25,683 bases of DNA from Methanoregula sp. (lineage in GTDB: Archaea; Halobacteriota; Methanomicrobia; Methanomicrobiales; Methanospirillaceae). The notes below the pieces were generated by a model that did not search any database, had not been told where the DNA came from, and saw only the letters and a program-made list of their open reading frames with translations. Positions 23,139 to 25,683 of the stretch are shown one piece after another; the first letter of the stretch is position 1; every line of letters begins with the position of its first letter. Both the position numbers and the translations under genes were made by a program. The DNA is taken from the NCBI GenBank assembly GCA_023228295.1, contig JALOBP010000043.1, positions 1 to 25,683 on the forward strand, read 5' to 3'.

Positions 23139-24500
23139 ATGTTTACCAAGAAAGGACAACGACTGATCATAATTCTGGTCTGTCTCCTTGCATTGATCAC
23201 GCCTGCTTTCGGTGCAGATCCTTCAGGGGCGGCAACGTTTGAAGAAAACCCGGACACGGCGATTAACTTTGCCTGGGTCCTCATCTGTGGTTTCCTGGTC
23301 ATGAGCATGCAGGCCGGGTTCGCGCTGCTTGAAGCCGGCCTGACCCGGGCGAAAAATGCCGCGAACATCATGATGAAGAACATGGTGGACTTCTGTATCG
23401 GGGCGCTCGGGTACTGGGCAATCGGTTTTGCCCTGATGATGGGGACAGCGACCGGAATAACCGGCCTGATGATCGGCCTCAACGGTTTCTTCCTCTGGGG
23501 AGATGCCTATGACGTGACCACCATCGAGCTATGGTTCTGGCAGATGGTATTCTGTGCAACAGCAGCCACGATCGTTTCGGGAGCCATGGCAGAACGCACC
23601 AAGTTCAGCGTCTACTGTCTCGCAAGCCTGATCGTCACCGCATTCATCTATCCCATCTACGGGCACTGGATGTGGGGCGGCGGGTGGCTCGCAGGTCTCG
23701 GTGCACTTGACTTCGCAGGGTCCGGCGTGGTTCACGCGGTCGGAGGTTTCATCGCCCTCGCAGGAGCATGGCTCGTAGGCCCCCGGCTCGGAAAATACCG
23801 GAAAGACGGGACCCCGAACGGAATACCGGGCCATAGTATAACGCTGGCCATCCTGGGTGTGTTCATCCTCTGGTTCGGCTGGTTCGGGTTCAACCCGGGC
23901 AGCACGCTTGCGGCAACCGAACTGCGGATCTCCATCATCGCAGCTAACACCGTCCTTGCCGCAGCAGCTGGCGGGATCATGGCAATGATCATAACCTGGT
24001 GGAAATTCGGCAAACCCGATGTCCCGATGACCGGAAACGGTGTCATTGCCGGGCTTGTCGCAATCACGGCCGGGTGTGCATGGGTCAATCCCTCGGCATC
24101 GGTCCTGATAGGTCTGATTGCAGGTGCGCTCGTTGTAGCAAGCGTCTGGTTCATTGACTGGAAACTCAGGATCGATGACCCGGTCGGTGCAATCTCCGTG
24201 CACGGCGTCTGCGGTATCTGGGGTATCCTTGCGCTCGGACTCCTTGCCGATGGAACCTATGGGGAGGTCACGGGACTGCTCTACGGCAATGCCGGGTTCA
24301 TGGTATCCCAGGTCATCAGTGCGGTCACCGTGTTTATCTGGGCATTCGGTATGGGTGCTGTCATGTTCTATATCCTGAAAAAGACGGTCGGCCTCCGGGT
24401 ATCGGACCGGGAACAGATCGAAGGGCTTGATATCGGCGAACACGGAATGTCTGCCTATCCGGACTTTGTCCCGACTGAACCCAGTGTAAAAGGTGATTGA
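23139..24500 (+). CDS. amtB: Ammonium transporter
   Basis: The product has 453 residues. A longer frame begins at 23046 within the promoter; ATG 23139 is chosen because GAGGAGG (23123-23129) precedes it and it yields a signal peptide ending AFG/ADPSG. About eleven membrane helices follow. The signatures are FAWVLICGFLVMSMQAGFALLEAG, the first pore His in YPIYGHWMWGGGWLA, the family block ALDFAGSGVVHAVGGF, and the second pore His in GAISVHGVCGIWG. It imports ammonium in scarcity. glnK starts 1 nt after its stop, and GlnK binding to AmtB closes the channel when ammonium is plentiful. Confidence 0.95.
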   Translation: MFTKKGQRLIIILVCLLALITPAFGADPSGAATFEENPDTAINFAWVLICGFLVMSMQAGFALLEAGLTRAKNAANIMMKNMVDFCIGALGYWAIGFALMMGTATGITGLMIGLNGFFLWGDAYDVTTIELWFWQMVFCATAATIVSGAMAERTKFSVYCLASLIVTAFIYPIYGHWMWGGGWLAGLGALDFAGSGVVHAVGGFIALAGAWLVGPRLGKYRKDGTPNGIPGHSITLAILGVFILWFGWFGFNPGSTLAATELRISIIAANTVLAAAAGGIMAMIITWWKFGKPDVPMTGNGVIAGLVAITAGCAWVNPSASVLIGLIAGALVVASVWFIDWKLRIDDPVGAISVHGVCGIWGILALGLLADGTYGEVTGLLYGNAGFMVSQVISAVTVFIWAFGMGAVMFYILKKTVGLRVSDREQIEGLDIGEHGMSAYPDFVPTEPSVKGD

Positions 24501-24501
24501 G

Positions 24502-24840
24502 ATGATAAAAGTAGAAGCAATTATCAGGTCACAGAAGATCGATGCGGTAAAGGTTGCGCTCGATGCAATCGGCGCAGGGTCGATGACCGTCTCCGAAGTA
24601 CGGGGACGGGGCCAGCAGAAAGGAATTACCCAGCAATGGCGCGGGGCCGAGTATGTGGTTGATTTCATACCCAAGGCAAAGCTCGAAGTCGTTGTTACGG
24701 ATGACAAAGCCGAGAAAGTCGTAGATGTCATCTGCGAGGTGGCAAACACAGGCACTATCGGTGACGGGAAGATCTTCCTCATACCGATCAAGGACGCCAT
24801 CCGGGTGAGGACAAAGGAGCGTGGGGACCCGGTCCTGTAA
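24502..24840 (+). CDS. glnK: P-II signal protein GlnK
   Basis: The product has 112 residues. GTG 24493 is in frame, but ATG 24502 has AGGTGA just upstream and places the T-loop tyrosine exactly at position 51 (RGAEYVVDF), which favours it. The T-loop core VRGRGQQKGITQQ and the B/C-loop segments TGTIGDGKIFLIPI and AIRVRTKERG are intact. It senses 2-oxoglutarate and ATP/ADP and blocks the AmtB pore. It is immediately downstream of amtB, the classic pair. A C7-T6-G5 hairpin follows the gene. Confidence 0.95.
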   Translation: MIKVEAIIRSQKIDAVKVALDAIGAGSMTVSEVRGRGQQKGITQQWRGAEYVVDFIPKAKLEVVVTDDKAEKVVDVICEVANTGTIGDGKIFLIPIKDAIRVRTKERGDPVL

Positions 24841-24854
24841 AGCCTCCTTTCCGG

Positions 24855-24872
24855 CCCCCCCTTTTTTGGGGG
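24855..24872 (+). terminator. Hairpin with T6 loop after glnK
   Basis: A C7 run (24855-24861), T6, then G5 (24868-24872), which can form a 5-bp stem 15 bases after the glnK stop. Likely the end of the amtB-glnK transcript. Confidence 0.5.
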
Positions 24873-24995
24873 AACAAGCCGGTTCTGCTGCTTGCAGCGG
24901 GCAACCACCGGACCCGGGCACGCGAAGGAGTGCACAACAAGGTTTCCCTGCCATGTCCGGGCAAAAAAGCGGTTGCAGGATCACCCCCGTGCCGG

Positions 24996-25006
24996 TTTGT
25001 AAATAT
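24996..25006 (+). promoter_or_regulatory. Possible TATA box before the second P-II pair
   Basis: TTTGTAAATAT lies about 40 bases before a GGAGGG and ATG. It is a weak match and the only promoter-like element seen between glnK and the next P-II gene; the rest of the gap (24873-24990) shows nothing I can assign. Confidence 0.3.
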
Positions 25007-25042
25007 CCCGGGAACAGGGACTAGGAAAAAAACAGGAGGGAC

Positions 25043-25249
25043 ATGCCAGAACAACTGCAATTCCATAATGATACGATATCGGGTTCTCTTGTCAAGGAGG
25101 AGAATCACACCTCTGAAAAAATTCACCATGTATCACCAGTATTCCACCGGCTGCTTCACACCGCAGAATACCGGAACCGGAAACTCATTACATTTTTTCT
25201 GGCAGGATCCCGTGGACTGAGACTTGCTGCCACACCGGTCAGAGGATGA
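25043..25249 (+). CDS. Possible 68-residue protein or leader open frame
   Basis: ATG 25043 follows AGGAGGG (25034-25040) with close spacing, and the frame (MPEQLQFHNDTISGSLVKEE...) ends 12 nt before the next P-II gene. The second half is Arg/Leu-rich and not obviously folded. No family is recognised. It could be a coupled small protein or merely leader sequence. Confidence 0.3.
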   Translation: MPEQLQFHNDTISGSLVKEENHTSEKIHHVSPVFHRLLHTAEYRNRKLITFFLAGSRGLRLAATPVRG

Positions 25250-25261
25250 AAGGTCACGGAT

Positions 25262-25645
25262 ATGAAGATGATCTGGGTGATAATCCAGTCCAGGTCCGTC
25301 CAGCGGGTGATCGAAGCACTCGAAAAAACGGGCATCACGGCAATCACCCGCATCGGGGTCAACGACTCTGACAGCGAACCGGAAATCCTTCCAGGACCGC
25401 CCGGGAGTTGCGGGAGATCCCGGGAGATGCTCATGATCGTTCTTTCGGAACATGATGTTGCAAAGGCGGTAATTGCGATCCGGACCGCGGCAAAGGCCGA
25501 CCTGAGGGAAACACCGGAATCAGGGGACCTGCCAAACGGGAAAATTTTCGTAACCTATGTCGAGGATTTTTACACGATCAGGATTGCACAAAAAGATGGT
25601 GCAACCATACAGCATGAAAAAGATCATTGCCATTATCCGGAATGA
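25262..25645 (+). CDS. Divergent NifI1-like P-II protein
   Basis: The product has 127 residues. MKMIWVIIQSRSVQRVIEALEKTGI is a P-II beginning, and GKIFVTYVEDFYTIRIAQKD matches the C-terminal P-II signature, closest to NifI1 (GKIFVSPVEEAYTI). The T-loop region differs completely: the GRGKQKGI motif is replaced by RIGVNDSDSEPEILPGPPGS. A second ATG at 25268 is possible. The 3' end overlaps a following P-II gene by 32 bases, so the two form a pair like nifI1-nifI2. It is probably a nitrogen-responsive regulator of an unknown target. Confidence 0.8.
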   Translation: MKMIWVIIQSRSVQRVIEALEKTGITAITRIGVNDSDSEPEILPGPPGSCGRSREMLMIVLSEHDVAKAVIAIRTAAKADLRETPESGDLPNGKIFVTYVEDFYTIRIAQKDGATIQHEKDHCHYPE

Positions 25646-25683
25646 ATACGTGGAAAAGTCACGGGCTGCCCTTGCAAAAAGAT
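25614..25683 (+). CDS. NifI2-like P-II protein, N-terminal fragment (runs off window)
   Basis: From ATG 25614 the frame reads MKKIIAIIRNEYVEKSRAAL then AKR to the window end, very close to the NifI2 beginning MKEIMAIVRMKKTGATKKAL. An in-frame ATG at 25596 is an alternative start. It overlaps the previous P-II gene in a different frame. Only the first beta-strand and helix are visible, so the call rests on the N-terminus and on the nifI1-nifI2-like pairing. Confidence 0.7.
   Translation, partial: MKKIIAIIRNEYVEKSRAALAKR

Noticed and set aside
23529..24935. 468-codon open frame on the minus strand across amtB-glnK
   Set aside because: Antisense shadow of well-supported amtB and glnK; the product is low-complexity with no family resemblance.

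Overview
The window reads as chromosomal DNA of a nitrogen-fixing methanogenic archaeon, most likely of the order Methanomicrobiales (a Methanoregula-like genome is a guess). The evidence is the archaeal nif gene order nifH-nifI1-nifI2-nifD-nifK-nifE-nifN, NifI-type P-II proteins, archaeal TATA-like promoters, a match to the NrpR operator pattern, T-tract terminators and DUF4013/DUF6498-type membrane proteins. Composition is GC-rich. I saw no rRNA, tRNA, CRISPR array, insertion sequence or integrase.

Region 1 (1-5493) is a tightly packed plus-strand operon: the C-terminal part of a Ycf46-like AAA+ ATPase (cut by the window start), a giant WD40 protein with an unassigned helical N-terminal domain, an Hsp70/actin-fold protein with a degenerate phosphate-2 motif, and a DUF2997 small protein. 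Gaps are 4 nt, a 1-nt overlap and 13 nt. The AAA+/DUF2997 pairing is known but functionally undefined. Adding a two-propeller scaffold and a divergent Hsp70 makes this the best candidate for an undescribed system.

Region 2 (5494-9900) is mostly housekeeping: a strong hairpin pair, a secreted or membrane-anchored CAP-domain protein and endonuclease IV (both minus strand), a DUF6498 membrane protein broken by a one-base frameshift, a CDGSH iron-sulfur protein, and a DUF4013 membrane protein (minus).

Region 3 (9900-25683) is a nitrogen-fixation island. A long promoter/leader region carries three TTTTCCGG repeats spaced about two helical turns apart, a GGAA-N6-TTCC operator and a TATA box. It is followed by nifH, nifI1, nifI2, nifD, nifK, nifE, nifN, a 2Fe-2S thioredoxin-like ferredoxin, an AnfO-family protein and a 47-residue small protein. 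Next come modABC for molybdate uptake with a translationally coupled REC-GAF response regulator. After a regulatory gap come amtB-glnK, and then a second, divergent NifI1/NifI2-like P-II pair whose second member runs off the window.

Together region 3 encodes the Mo-nitrogenase, its FeMo-cofactor scaffold, its post-translational ammonia switch, molybdate supply and ammonium sensing and uptake. nifB, nifX and nifV are not seen in the window and must lie elsewhere if present.
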